DNA from: CAZFBA01 sp964517135
GTDB lineage: Bacteria; Cyanobacteriota; Vampirovibrionia; JBFMGH01
Assembly (NCBI GenBank): GCA_964517135.1
Contig: CAZFBA010000001.1
Span: 155,049 to 219,048, forward strand
Direction of reading: 5' to 3'
DNA: 64,000 bases
How positions within the stretch are numbered: the stretch's first letter is position 1; every line of letters starts with the position of its first letter. The position numbers and the translations under genes are program-made. This document shows, piece by piece, positions 1 to 8,413 of the stretch. The notes beneath the pieces are model-generated. The model worked only from the letters and a program-made list of their open reading frames with translations. It was not told the origin of the DNA and did no database searches.

Positions 1-42
1 AGGACAAAATAGCTGTCCTGAGAGAAAAACCAGGGGATCAAG

Positions 43-1425
43 ATGTTTGGCATAGCTTTTTCAGGGTTTAAAACCATTGATACTGCCTGTAATCACCTTT
101 ACAGCAACAGGCAACCTGTTTTTGCTAACAATGCCCTGCCCTACTATCAATTAAAACAACCTTTAACTAAAGATACAGTCAATTTTACAGGCCCGGGTGT
201 CAATGGCATCTCTGAAATAGATAGAATTGCTCTTAATAAAGACCTTCAACATATTAAAAAACAGGGTATCAAATATTTTCTTGATCAACGCCTGCCAAAT
301 GGACTCGTTCTTGACAGAGCTTCAAATCTTAGGGAAAAAGAAAGCATAGATGGCCCCCTTATGGCAAGTATTGCTGCTACAGGATATGGACTTAGTGCCC
401 TTGTTATGGCAGTCGAAGAAAAGATGATACCAGAAAAAGAAGCTGCCAGAATGGTTTTAGATACTCTTAAGTTTGTTGATAAAGTAACACCAGAAATTAA
501 CGGTGGCTGGCTGGCACATTTTATGGAACCTGAAACAGGAAAAATCTATAAGGATACGGAAGTTTCAACCATTGATACAGCACTCTTCTTCTTTAACGCC
601 TTTATTGCTGCTGAATACTTCGGAGGAGAAGTTAAACAGCAGGTCGAAAAGATGTATGACAGGATAGACTTTGATCTGGTTTTGTCAGATAGCACTAAAA
701 AGCCAGGCGAGAAAGCTTTTAACCTTGGTTTTAAAATCAAAGACGGCAAAAGAGAAATGATACCATATGTCTGGGATGAGTATTCAGAAGGTATACTTGT
801 TCCATTGCTGTCTCTGGGCAATAAAAATGTTTCTGAAAGGCTATGGTCAGAAGGCTGGGATCGGTCTAAAAAATGGCAAGTAGGTAAAAAATCAGGGTTT
901 GTAAATCTTCCTCTCTTTACATACTTTTACCCCAATGGTCTTCTGAATTTAAAAGATCAGACAGACTGTAAAAATGATAATTACTGGCAGGCATTTAAAA
1001 CCGCAATAGACTTTCAAAAGAGATTCTGTGAGTTTACCGGTTATCCGGTGGGTTTGTTTGGCCTGACAGCATGTGACGGCCCGGGTGGTTATTGCGTTTA
1101 TTCAGCTTATGAAGATGACAAAAATGCATTCCATGATGGGACTATTGCACCACCTGCTATTCTTGCCGCCCTTCCGGTAGATGAAAAGAGCGCAATTGAT
1201 GCCTATAAAATACTTAAAAATGAATTTATATTTGATGAGAAATACGGTATAAGTAATGCTTACTGCACACTAACAGGTTGGAAAAGCGATGATGCAGTTG
1301 GTATAGATATTGGCAGTATGTTATTAATGATTAATGCTTACGAAGATGGCCTGATACATAAATTATCCGATCAAAATGAAATAGTTAAAAGAATTAAAGA
1401 AAGAGCCGGCTTTAAAAAGCTTTAA
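43..1425 (+). CDS. Glucoamylase-like / GH144-type glycoside hydrolase family protein
   Basis: The 460-residue product matches the family annotated as glucoamylase-like (COG5368), whose characterised relatives include GH144 endo-beta-1,2-glucanases. The actual glycan substrate cannot be told from sequence. Seen directly: the helical-barrel hallmarks SIAATGYGL (residues 109-117) and GLTACDGPGGY (340-350), the latter being the usual active-site loop. There is no clear signal peptide; instead the first 60 residues are low-conservation and contain two F-x-G segments (AFSG 5-8, NFTG 47-50), a tag-like feature also seen in other proteins of this window. AGGGG lies a few bases before the ATG. The gene is monocistronic in appearance, followed by a 134 bp gap with its own promoter for the next gene. 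Confidence 0.75.
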   Translation: MFGIAFSGFKTIDTACNHLYSNRQPVFANNALPYYQLKQPLTKDTVNFTGPGVNGISEIDRIALNKDLQHIKKQGIKYFLDQRLPNGLVLDRASNLREKESIDGPLMASIAATGYGLSALVMAVEEKMIPEKEAARMVLDTLKFVDKVTPEINGGWLAHFMEPETGKIYKDTEVSTIDTALFFFNAFIAAEYFGGEVKQQVEKMYDRIDFDLVLSDSTKKPGEKAFNLGFKIKDGKREMIPYVWDEYSEGILVPLLSLGNKNVSERLWSEGWDRSKKWQVGKKSGFVNLPLFTYFYPNGLLNLKDQTDCKNDNYWQAFKTAIDFQKRFCEFTGYPVGLFGLTACDGPGGYCVYSAYEDDKNAFHDGTIAPPAILAALPVDEKSAIDAYKILKNEFIFDEKYGISNAYCTLTGWKSDDAVGIDIGSMLLMINAYEDGLIHKLSDQNEIVKRIKERAGFKKL

Positions 1426-1478
1426 ATCGTTTTTAGACGGTTAGAAAATTTATATTATTCTTATGCAAAACAAATCAT

Positions 1479-1508
1479 TTGCATCTTTTGCCCTGTCTGG
1501 GCTATCAT
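1479..1508 (+). promoter_or_regulatory. Putative sigma-70 promoter for the ricT-like gene
   Basis: TTGCAT (1479-1484), an 18-base spacer and TATCAT (1503-1508) lie 50 bases before the PSP1-family start codon. The spacer contains a small GCCC/GGGC inverted repeat. Assigned by eye from the consensus only. Confidence 0.45.
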
Positions 1509-1559
1509 AGATCTCAGATTATCGATAAATGAGACGTATCAAAAAGAGAAATTTAAACT

Positions 1560-2486
1560 ATGTTCAACTATGAATTTGGAATAAGATTACAAAGAAACAA
1601 ATTTTACCCGCTTGTATTGCCAAGAACTGCCACTATAGAACATGATCAGATAATCATAGTAAGAACAGAAAAAGGCGAAGAAGCAGGCAGGGCTGAATAT
1701 GTTCCGCCAGCATTAAAAGAAACCTGGAATAAAGAGCTGCCAGAACCTGTTCCGATGGTAAGAATAGCTACCTCAAAAGATATGGATTCTCTAAAAGATA
1801 AAGAAGAAAAAGAACGCCTGGCTTTTATTAAATGTCTTGAACTGATAGAAAAATATAAACTGCCTATGCGGCTTGTTACATCATTGTATACCTTTGACCG
1901 CAAGAGGCTGACATTTTATTTTACTGCAAACGGTAGAGTAGATTTCAGAGAGCTTCTACGCTCTTTAACACAGGCTTTTAGGAGAACACGTATAGATCTC
2001 AGGCACATTGGCGTGAGAGATGAGACATCATTAGTAGATGGTTATGGCCTTTGCGGAAGGCAATTTTGCTGTAGCAGCTGGCTAAAACAGTTTAATACTG
2101 TTAATATAAGACTCGCCAAGGATCAGGGGCTGCCTATTAACCCTTCAAAAATTTCAGGTACCTGCGGAAGACTTATGTGCTGCCTCAATTATGAGTATCC
2201 TTCATATCTTGAGGCTGCTAAAGGCATGCCACCTATAGGATGCGGTGTTATGACACCTGATGGCATCGGAAGAGTATGTGCTTTACATTTCTTAAATTCT
2301 ACAGCAGTAGTTAAACTTGAAGATGGAAGAGTAACAGAGTTCAAAAAACACGAAATAGAAATGCTTGATGAAGATGTAACAGGTATTGAAATAGATTATA
2401 CAGACTATACACAACAACCTACAGATGAAGATGAAGTTATAACAGACTTATCAGAACTTGAAGATCAGGAAGGTGAATATGGCTAA
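1560..2486 (+). CDS. PSP1 domain protein, RicT/YaaT-like
   Basis: This 308-residue protein has the two diagnostic cysteine motifs of the RicT (YaaT) group: CGRQFCC at 165-171 and CGRLMCC at 202-208. In Bacillus, RicT works with RicA and RicF as an Fe-S-containing complex that promotes RNase Y-dependent mRNA processing and phosphorelay output; whether that applies here is inference, and no ricA/ricF neighbour is present in the window. The C-terminal 60 residues are acidic and probably disordered. The stop codon overlaps the start of the following FAH-family gene by 8 bases, so the two are very likely translationally coupled. The ATG at 1560 lacks a strong Shine-Dalgarno sequence, but a promoter-like pair lies just upstream. 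Confidence 0.88.
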   Translation: MFNYEFGIRLQRNKFYPLVLPRTATIEHDQIIIVRTEKGEEAGRAEYVPPALKETWNKELPEPVPMVRIATSKDMDSLKDKEEKERLAFIKCLELIEKYKLPMRLVTSLYTFDRKRLTFYFTANGRVDFRELLRSLTQAFRRTRIDLRHIGVRDETSLVDGYGLCGRQFCCSSWLKQFNTVNIRLAKDQGLPINPSKISGTCGRLMCCLNYEYPSYLEAAKGMPPIGCGVMTPDGIGRVCALHFLNSTAVVKLEDGRVTEFKKHEIEMLDEDVTGIEIDYTDYTQQPTDEDEVITDLSELEDQEGEYG

Positions 2487-3258
2487 GGCGATTTTATCTT
2501 ATTCTGAAAGGAATAAACCTGAAGTCAAATATGGTGTTTTAGATATTGAAAAACGTGAAATAATACAGATTAATTCTCCTTTTGACCCTCAAATACTCAG
2601 TGAAAAAAGTGTTAATCTTAATGAGGTTGAGCTTTTGCCACCTGTATTGCCCGGTAAGATTGTTGCTGTTGGCCTGAATTATAAAGATCACGCAGAAGAA
2701 TTTAAACAGGATCTCCCTGAAGAGCCTTTAATATTTCTTAAGCCGCCTTCAGCTATTCTGGCAACAGAAGAATTGATTAAGCTTCCCCCTGTGAGCAAAA
2801 GAGTCGATTATGAAGCAGAGCTGGTTATAGTTATAAAAGAAAGAGTAAAAGAGATTTCAGAATCTGAAGCAAGAGACTATATACTGGGTTATACCTGTGG
2901 GAATGATGTAACAGCAAGAGATCTACAAAAAAAAGACGGGCAGTGGGCCAGAGCAAAGTCTTTTGATACCTTTGCGCCTCTTGGCCCCTGGATTATACCT
3001 GCTACCTGGCTTGACCCTGATAATCTTAACATTCTGGCTAGAAAGAATGGTGAGGTGGTACAATGTTCGTCAACCAGTCAAATGATTTTTAATCCGTTTA
3101 AGCTGGTAAGCTATATCTCACATATAATGACACTCTTGCCAGGTGATATAATAATGACTGGTACACCATGCGGGGTTGGCCCTCTTACTAGAGGAGATTG
3201 CATAGAAATTGAGATCGAAAACATCGGTATACTTAGAAACTATGTTGCAGATCAATAA
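2479..3258 (+). CDS. Fumarylacetoacetate hydrolase (FAH) family protein
   Basis: A 259-residue FAH-fold enzyme. Seen: the YKDHAEE motif (68-74), the divalent-metal carboxylates in DYEAEL (E112, E114), NDVTARD (D143) and the closing TGTPCGVG loop near the C terminus. Family members act as acylpyruvases, oxaloacetate decarboxylases, or hydratases/isomerases of aromatic meta-cleavage pathways; the substrate here cannot be assigned, though small stand-alone members of this size are often acylpyruvate hydrolase/oxaloacetate decarboxylase-like. The ATG at 2479 is chosen over an in-frame TTG at 2458 because AAGGTG sits just before it; it overlaps the previous gene by 8 bases. Co-transcribed with the ricT-like gene, and probably with the GGDEF gene 15 bases downstream. 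Confidence 0.85.
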   Translation: MAKAILSYSERNKPEVKYGVLDIEKREIIQINSPFDPQILSEKSVNLNEVELLPPVLPGKIVAVGLNYKDHAEEFKQDLPEEPLIFLKPPSAILATEELIKLPPVSKRVDYEAELVIVIKERVKEISESEARDYILGYTCGNDVTARDLQKKDGQWARAKSFDTFAPLGPWIIPATWLDPDNLNILARKNGEVVQCSSTSQMIFNPFKLVSYISHIMTLLPGDIIMTGTPCGVGPLTRGDCIEIEIENIGILRNYVADQ

Positions 3259-3273
3259 AGTAAGGATGTTTGT

Positions 3274-4164
3274 ATGGAAAAAATACTTGTTGTAACGCCT
3301 TCAGAGGTTGATGAAAGAGTTAAAGATGTTCTTGAGTCTTCAGAAAACTATACTTACAGTGTCGCTAAACCTGATAAATTATCAGAAGTGCCTGAATTAA
3401 AAGGTGACGAGATATCTTTATCTCTGGTGATTGTTGATACTTCATCAGCAAAATATCAAGATGTTGTAGAGGTTTTACCTGTTTCAATACCGATTTTATT
3501 TATTATGGAAGACAGTGGTTCTGATTTATCCTGGAAAAATCTTGAATATGACGTTATTTTTAAACCTATCAATAAACAGGAGTTTGAAATCAGGCTTTCA
3601 AACCTGCTGAAAATAAAAATTTTAAAAGATGAGGTGACAAACCTCTCTATGACAGATGATCTAACAGGGCTCTATAACCGTAAATACTTGCTCAACAGGC
3701 TTGAAGAAGAGATGTCCCGTTCAAAAAGGTATGAAACGCCTATAACCCTGATGTTAATGGATATTGACTTTTTTAAAGTTGTTAATGATATGTATGGCTA
3801 TGCAGTCGGAGATAAAGTTCTTAAAAAAATTGCAAGCATTCTTAAAACACATATCAGAAAAGAAGATATTGTTACAAGATATGGCGATGAAGAATTTATT
3901 ATTGCCCTGCCCAATACTAATGACAGAAATGCCTATGTTCTGGCTGAAAGAATTAGAAAAGATATAAAGAGTTTCAAGTTTTTTGAAGAAGAAGAAGAAC
4001 CTATGAGTGTTACAATCAGTATCGGTGTATCAACATATCCCTTCCCTCATATGGAACCGGATGTTAATACACTTGTTAGATATGCTGAGCATGCTCTTTA
4101 TAACGCCAAGAAACAGGGTAAAAACAAAGTAGTATTATTTTCACAGATTAACTTTGATTTTTAA
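3274..4164 (+). CDS. GGDEF-domain protein with receiver-like N terminus
   Basis: The 296-residue protein has an N-terminal half (about 1-115) that looks like a degenerate response-regulator receiver, then a GGDEF domain from DDLTGLYNR (about residue 128) to the end. A typical allosteric I-site R-x-x-D is visible (R195-D198). The signature motif is altered: where GG[DE]EF is expected, the sequence reads G204-D-E-E-F208, so the second glycine is aspartate. This may impair GTP binding, leaving the protein as a c-di-GMP or GTP sensor, or it may still cyclise GTP. It follows the FAH gene by 15 bases with a rough AAGGA site, and ends at a hairpin terminator. Confidence 0.85.
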   Translation: MEKILVVTPSEVDERVKDVLESSENYTYSVAKPDKLSEVPELKGDEISLSLVIVDTSSAKYQDVVEVLPVSIPILFIMEDSGSDLSWKNLEYDVIFKPINKQEFEIRLSNLLKIKILKDEVTNLSMTDDLTGLYNRKYLLNRLEEEMSRSKRYETPITLMLMDIDFFKVVNDMYGYAVGDKVLKKIASILKTHIRKEDIVTRYGDEEFIIALPNTNDRNAYVLAERIRKDIKSFKFFEEEEEPMSVTISIGVSTYPFPHMEPDVNTLVRYAEHALYNAKKQGKNKVVLFSQINFDF

Positions 4165-4201
4165 GCCCTTATTGAAAGATTATACAGGTTTAAATGCACG
4201 C

Positions 4202-4232
4202 AAAACGACCTCCTGATAAGGGGTCGTTTTGA
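4202..4232 (+). terminator. Intrinsic terminator after the GGDEF gene
   Basis: Perfect 9-bp inverted repeat AAAACGACC (4202-4210) / GGTCGTTTT (4222-4230), loop of 11, the T run being part of the 3' arm. It lies 38 bases past the GGDEF stop. Confidence 0.65.
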
Positions 4233-4265
4233 TTAGTATATGTAAATAATTTATTTTTGAATGTA

Positions 4266-4347
4266 CTAAACGGCATAAAAAATTAAACAATTCTAAAAGT
4301 CGCCCTATATTTTCTGAAATCTGATTACTTTATGACTTTGATTATAT
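4266..4347. repeat. Dispersed repeat family 2, short copy
   Basis: An 82-base AT-rich block that is nearly the same as 57193-57312, except that the second copy carries about 38 extra bases in the middle. Shared stretches include CATAAAAAATTAAACAATTC, then CCCTATATTTTCTGAAAT and ATGACTTTGATTATA. No ORF. It occupies most of the 368-base spacer between the GGDEF gene and lysC. Confidence 0.7.
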
Positions 4348-4492
4348 ATTCTGTAAAAATTTTTAAAAAAATTAAAACGATATTTAAAAATTGTAATATC
4401 CTGAAAACCCTTATGATGCCTTGAATTTATCGAATGTAATGCATAAATGCATTTAATGTGTTTGTTTCTCAAATAACTAATCGGTGTAATTA

Positions 4493-4501
4493 TGCTATCA
4501 T
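4493..4501 (+). promoter_or_regulatory. Extended -10 promoter element of the aspartokinase gene
   Basis: TGC-TATCAT, an extended -10 box, with no clear -35. A start point near 4508 gives a leader of about 25 bases to the ATG at 4533 and would lie inside any N-terminally extended reading, which supports the shorter protein. The same TGCTATNAT pattern precedes murF, the TPR gene and the molybdenum hydroxylase operon. Confidence 0.45.
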
Positions 4502-4532
4502 ATATCTTGATCGAGTTAGCTTGAGAAAAATA

Positions 4533-5783
4533 ATGGCAATATTAGTACAAAAATTCGGTGGCTCTTCTGTTGGCGACATCACTAAAATCAAAAATGTTGC
4601 AGAAATAGTCATTAGAGAAGCCAAACAAGGATATCAGGTAGTAGTTGTCGTTTCTGCCATGGGCAAAACTACAGATTATCTGGTATCACTGGCACATGAA
4701 CTTACAGAAACTCCCAATCGCCGTGAAATGGATATGTTGCTATCTACAGGAGAACAGGTCTCCATAGCACTTCTTTCTATGGCTATACAAGAAAAAGGTG
4801 TGCCAGCAGTGAGTTTTAACGCTACACAGGTACAAATCATCACAGAGAAAATTCACTCAAAAGCAAGAATTCTTGATATTAAAACAGACAGAATTGTAAG
4901 CAAGTTAAATAAAGGTAATGTTGTTGTTGTTGCTGGCTTTCAGGGTGTTACTTCTGAGCAGGAAATTACAACACTCGGCAGAGGAGGTTCAGACACTTCT
5001 GCCGTTGCGCTGGCATCTGCTTTAAATGCTGAACGCTGTGATATCTATACTGATGTAGATGGAGTATTTACAGCAGACCCCAGGGTTGTGCCCGTTGCAA
5101 GAAAGCTTGAAGAAATATCTTATGTAGAAATGCTTGAACTTGCCCGTGTAGGGGCAAAGGTTTTGCATCCCCGTGCTGTTGAAATAGCTAAAAAATATAA
5201 TGTTCCGCTGGCTGTCAGAAGCACATTTGTACCTGAAAGCAAAGGAACCCAGGTAATAGGAGTTGATTCTATGGAAATATATCGTCCGGTTAGTGGAGTT
5301 GCAGCAGACCTGACCCAGGTAAGACTGGCTATTCTTAAAGTGCCGGATGTACCCGGTATTGCAGCAAAGGTTTTTGGAAAACTGGCCTCAGAAAATGTCA
5401 GTGTTGATATGATTATTCAGTCTATACATACTGAAAATAACACCAATGACATTGCCTTTACAGTAGCTAAATCTGATGCTCACGATGCAATAAGAATTTT
5501 AGAAGAAATTAAAAAAGAACTCAACGCTGAACGTGTTCTTATAGATGAAGATATAGCAAAAGTTTCTATTGTAGGTGCCGGTATGATTGATAGGCCGGGC
5601 ATTGCAGCAGATATGTTTGCTGCTCTTGCTGAATCCAAAATCAATATCAAGATGATAGCTACTTCAGAAATCAAGATTAGCTGTCTTGTTGAAAAAGATA
5701 AAGCCCATGATGCAGTCAGGATAATACATTCTAAGTTCCATCTTGATGATGAAAAAGATACTGCAAAGGTTATGGTAAGTTAA
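4533..5783 (+). CDS. lysC: Aspartate kinase with two ACT domains
   Basis: Phosphorylates L-aspartate to open the lysine/threonine/methionine/diaminopimelate pathway, and so also supplies peptidoglycan precursors. The 416-residue product starts MAILVQKFGGSS, the family signature (K7-F-G-G-S-S12); TLGRGGSDTSAVALA around residue 150 binds substrate. Two ACT domains fill about residues 265-416 (VPDVPGIAAKVF and GAGMIDRPGIAADMF), typical of lysine/threonine-feedback-regulated enzymes. An in-frame upstream ATG at 4458 is rejected because a promoter-like element lies between it and the conserved start. The stop is followed after only three bases by the metallophosphoesterase gene, so the two are probably co-transcribed. 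Confidence 0.95.
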   Translation: MAILVQKFGGSSVGDITKIKNVAEIVIREAKQGYQVVVVVSAMGKTTDYLVSLAHELTETPNRREMDMLLSTGEQVSIALLSMAIQEKGVPAVSFNATQVQIITEKIHSKARILDIKTDRIVSKLNKGNVVVVAGFQGVTSEQEITTLGRGGSDTSAVALASALNAERCDIYTDVDGVFTADPRVVPVARKLEEISYVEMLELARVGAKVLHPRAVEIAKKYNVPLAVRSTFVPESKGTQVIGVDSMEIYRPVSGVAADLTQVRLAILKVPDVPGIAAKVFGKLASENVSVDMIIQSIHTENNTNDIAFTVAKSDAHDAIRILEEIKKELNAERVLIDEDIAKVSIVGAGMIDRPGIAADMFAALAESKINIKMIATSEIKISCLVEKDKAHDAVRIIHSKFHLDDEKDTAKVMVS

Positions 5784-5786
5784 TTT

Positions 5787-6788
5787 ATGAAGCTTATTTC
5801 CAGAAGGGAGTTTTTAAGGGGTTCCCTGCTGGCGTTTGCTGGCCTGTATTTTCAGCATCAATTGCCTGTTATGGCAACAAATAAAATATTTAAACCTTTC
5901 AGGTTTGCCTTTTTGCCATGTTTACACCTCTCTAACTATCGTTTTGGAGACTGGACTCTCCTTAATGAAAGCCTAATCATTTTGCAGGATACAGTAAAGT
6001 TGCTTAACAGCCTGAAACTTGACTTTGTTGTCTTTGGAGGTGACCTTGTAGAAAACAGACAAAAAAATTTAGATGAACTACCTGTTTTGCTGGACGTCAT
6101 TTATGAGCTTCAAATGCCATATTATGTTATTATTGGCGATCGTGAAGCAGATTTATTACCTGAATACACTAAAGAACACTTTATGGCAGAGTTTAGACGA
6201 CAGGGGTTTATCAATAGAGGCCAATCTTACTGGATGCTTAATCCGGTTCAGGGGCTAGATTTGATCGGCCTGGATTCAAGCGTTAGAAATCAGATGGCAG
6301 GCCAGATAGCTCAAGATCAGCTTGAATGGCTCAATTGTCAGCTATCCTCTCCAACTAACAATTTTAAGATACTATCCATTCACCACCCTTTGCTGCCTGA
6401 AAAGGGTCTTGATTCTTTTTATACTACTGATGGCTTTGACCTTAAAAATTCTGAGGAGCTGGTAAGCATCATTGACCGCTATCAGAATGTTGACCTTGCC
6501 GTATCAGGCCACAGGCACCTTAATTATATTACTTCAAAAAACAATACCCACTATGTTAGCTGTCCTTCAATTGTAACATATCCCTGTGAATTCAGGATAT
6601 TTGAGATTAATGACAGATATATAAAAATTGAAAATATTGCTATAACTTATAAACAAATTATTGATAAGGCTAAAAAACAGCTTGAAAACTCACGTTATGC
6701 ACAGCAATTTTCTGATATTAAGCCAAGGAGACTATTATCACTCCATAAAGGCGACCGGCAGAATAGAGATAGAAAACTTGATATCTAG
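5787..6788 (+). CDS. Tat-exported metallophosphoesterase-fold protein
   Basis: 333 residues. The N terminus carries a twin-arginine signal (S5-R-R-E-F-L10) followed by a hydrophobic stretch to about residue 30, so export in folded form is expected. The body has the calcineurin-like order of motifs: GGDL(V), IIGDRE, SIHHPLLP and SGHRHLN. Two metal sites deviate from consensus: the opening D-x-H is C-L-H (in LPCLHLS) and the usual GNH[DE] is GDRE. Either the metal centre is remodelled or catalysis is lost; the GHxH and GGD ligands are kept. Substrate unknown. Three bases separate it from lysC upstream, suggesting transcriptional rather than functional coupling. Confidence 0.75.
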   Translation: MKLISRREFLRGSLLAFAGLYFQHQLPVMATNKIFKPFRFAFLPCLHLSNYRFGDWTLLNESLIILQDTVKLLNSLKLDFVVFGGDLVENRQKNLDELPVLLDVIYELQMPYYVIIGDREADLLPEYTKEHFMAEFRRQGFINRGQSYWMLNPVQGLDLIGLDSSVRNQMAGQIAQDQLEWLNCQLSSPTNNFKILSIHHPLLPEKGLDSFYTTDGFDLKNSEELVSIIDRYQNVDLAVSGHRHLNYITSKNNTHYVSCPSIVTYPCEFRIFEINDRYIKIENIAITYKQIIDKAKKQLENSRYAQQFSDIKPRRLLSLHKGDRQNRDRKLDI

Positions 6789-6934
6789 TTAGAGATAGTA
6801 ATTCTGAGCCTTTTTAGAATCCATGTATCAGCTATGTTTATATATAATATATAAATACAATTTATGTATTATGAGACGCTAAAACTATATCCGGAGGCAA
6901 TGAATTTATAAGTTTTTTTAAACTTAAAAAACCT

Positions 6935-6943
6935 TGCTATGAT
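6935..6943 (+). promoter_or_regulatory. Extended -10 element upstream of murF
   Basis: TGC-TATGAT at 6935-6943, 85 bases before the murF GTG, in the 239-base spacer that precedes the cell-wall operon. No convincing -35; the position 17 bases upstream is T-rich. Confidence 0.35.
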
Positions 6944-7027
6944 AAGGTTATGCCATTTTAAAAGTTTTTAACACCCGCCAGCAAAAAAAGATTTATAATA
7001 TCAGGTGAGTCTTAAGGGGTATGGAAA

Positions 7028-8413
7028 GTGAAAGCAAAATTTAGTTTCGACGATTTAATTAAAGTAACAGGCGGTAAAGCACTTGAATGGCCTGAAGATA
7101 ACAGTGTTATGTTTAGCCTGTCAACAGATACCAGATCAATATCACCAGGTGATGTGTATTTGCCACTTAAAGGAGCAAACTTTGACGGGCATGCATTTAT
7201 TAAAGATGCTATTTCAAAGGGCATTTCAGGTTTTTTTCTAGAGAAAGGTTTTGCAGAAAAGGTCTGTCAGTCCCCGGGTATTTTTGTTATCGAGGTAGAA
7301 AACACCTTAACCGCTTTACTTTCTCTTGCAAGCTATCATAGAAAGAGGATGCCTGCTAAAATTATTGCTATTACTGGATCTTCAGGCAAAACAACCTCTA
7401 AAGAACTTATTAGCAGCATGCTTTCAGAGCAATTCAATGTTTTAAAGTCTTATTTGAATTATAACAATGAAATAGGGGTCTCTAAAACCCTGCTTGACCT
7501 TAATGATAGCCATGATATTGCTGTTATAGAGATGGGTATGCGTGGCCCGGGAGAAATTGACCTTCTTGCACGCTATGCACTACCTGATATTGCTGTAATT
7601 ATGAATGTGGGTACCTCTCATATTGGCCTGCTGGGGAACCGTGAAAATATTGCAAAGGCTAAAACTGAGATATTAAATTATCTTCAAGAAACTGATGGGG
7701 TTGGTATCCTCTATGGAGAAGATGGCCTGCTAATGAAAACGGTCTCTGAATTTTATAAAGCTAAAAAAATCTGCTTTGGGTTTAAGAAAGACTTTGAAGT
7801 TAAAGCATATGGAGAAAACGATGTTACTTTTACTTATAAAGACAATGAATACACCTTAAACATACCTGGAGACCACAATGTTATTAATGCTACTGCTGCC
7901 ATTGAAATTGGCAAACTATTTGGTATGAACCATCAGGCTATTGCAGCCGGTTTAAAAACTTACAGGCCAGTTTTTGGCCGCTGGGAAGTTTTTGAGCTTG
8001 GTAATGGTTCCAGATTAATTAATGATGCTTATAATGCAAACCCTGACTCTATGAGAGCTGCTATTAATACTGTAATTAATTCATTTAAAGGCAAAGAGGT
8101 ATGGTTAATTCTGGGTGATATGCTTGAGCTTGGTACGGAAGAGGTAAAAATACACTGTGAACTTGGCAGCTGGCTAAAAGAAAAAGAAATTAATACTTTA
8201 ATAACTGTCGGTAAACTGGCATCCTGTATTGCTGATCCATTAAAAGACACCAGTACAGATATATTTAATGTGAGCTCACCAGTTGAAGCAGCTGAGAAAA
8301 TTCTTGACAGAAAACCACAGAATGCAATCATTCTACTGAAGGCTTCAAGAAGCATTGGCCTTGAGAAAATACTTGAAGTAATTAATATAACAGAGAAAGG
8401 AGAAAGTCATTAG
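7028..8413 (+). CDS. murF: UDP-MurNAc-tripeptide--D-Ala-D-Ala ligase
   Basis: Cytoplasmic Mur ligase that adds D-Ala-D-Ala to the UDP-MurNAc-tripeptide. 461 residues, normal for MurF. Seen: the N-terminal substrate domain ending near residue 90 (STDTRSI at about 34-40 is typical of MurE/MurF), the ATP loop G117-S-S-G-K-T-T123, EMGMRGPGEI, and the C-terminal domain with NDAYNANPDSM, the usual MurF signature. The start is GTG at 7028, preceded by AAGGGG; an overlapping ATG at 7021 is in another frame and stops at once. First gene of murF-mraY-murD-ftsW-murG; its stop overlaps the proposed mraY start. Confidence 0.96.
   Translation: MKAKFSFDDLIKVTGGKALEWPEDNSVMFSLSTDTRSISPGDVYLPLKGANFDGHAFIKDAISKGISGFFLEKGFAEKVCQSPGIFVIEVENTLTALLSLASYHRKRMPAKIIAITGSSGKTTSKELISSMLSEQFNVLKSYLNYNNEIGVSKTLLDLNDSHDIAVIEMGMRGPGEIDLLARYALPDIAVIMNVGTSHIGLLGNRENIAKAKTEILNYLQETDGVGILYGEDGLLMKTVSEFYKAKKICFGFKKDFEVKAYGENDVTFTYKDNEYTLNIPGDHNVINATAAIEIGKLFGMNHQAIAAGLKTYRPVFGRWEVFELGNGSRLINDAYNANPDSMRAAINTVINSFKGKEVWLILGDMLELGTEEVKIHCELGSWLKEKEINTLITVGKLASCIADPLKDTSTDIFNVSSPVEAAEKILDRKPQNAIILLKASRSIGLEKILEVINITEKGESH
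8398..8408 (+). promoter_or_regulatory. Shine-Dalgarno deciding an ATT start for mraY
   Basis: AGGAG at 8398-8402 sits six bases before ATT at 8409. No comparable site precedes the first in-frame ATG at 8460. The 17 codons between encode a hydrophobic stretch (ITYIILACVLAISIT) that matches the first transmembrane helix expected in MraY. Confidence 0.6.

Noticed and set aside
1..42. Hairpin AGGACA...TGTCCT at the window start as a terminator
   Set aside because: Only six base pairs and no T run; the upstream gene is not visible.
4458..4532. N-terminal extension of aspartokinase
   Set aside because: It would precede the likely promoter and adds residues absent from the family; the MAILVQKFGGSS start fits.
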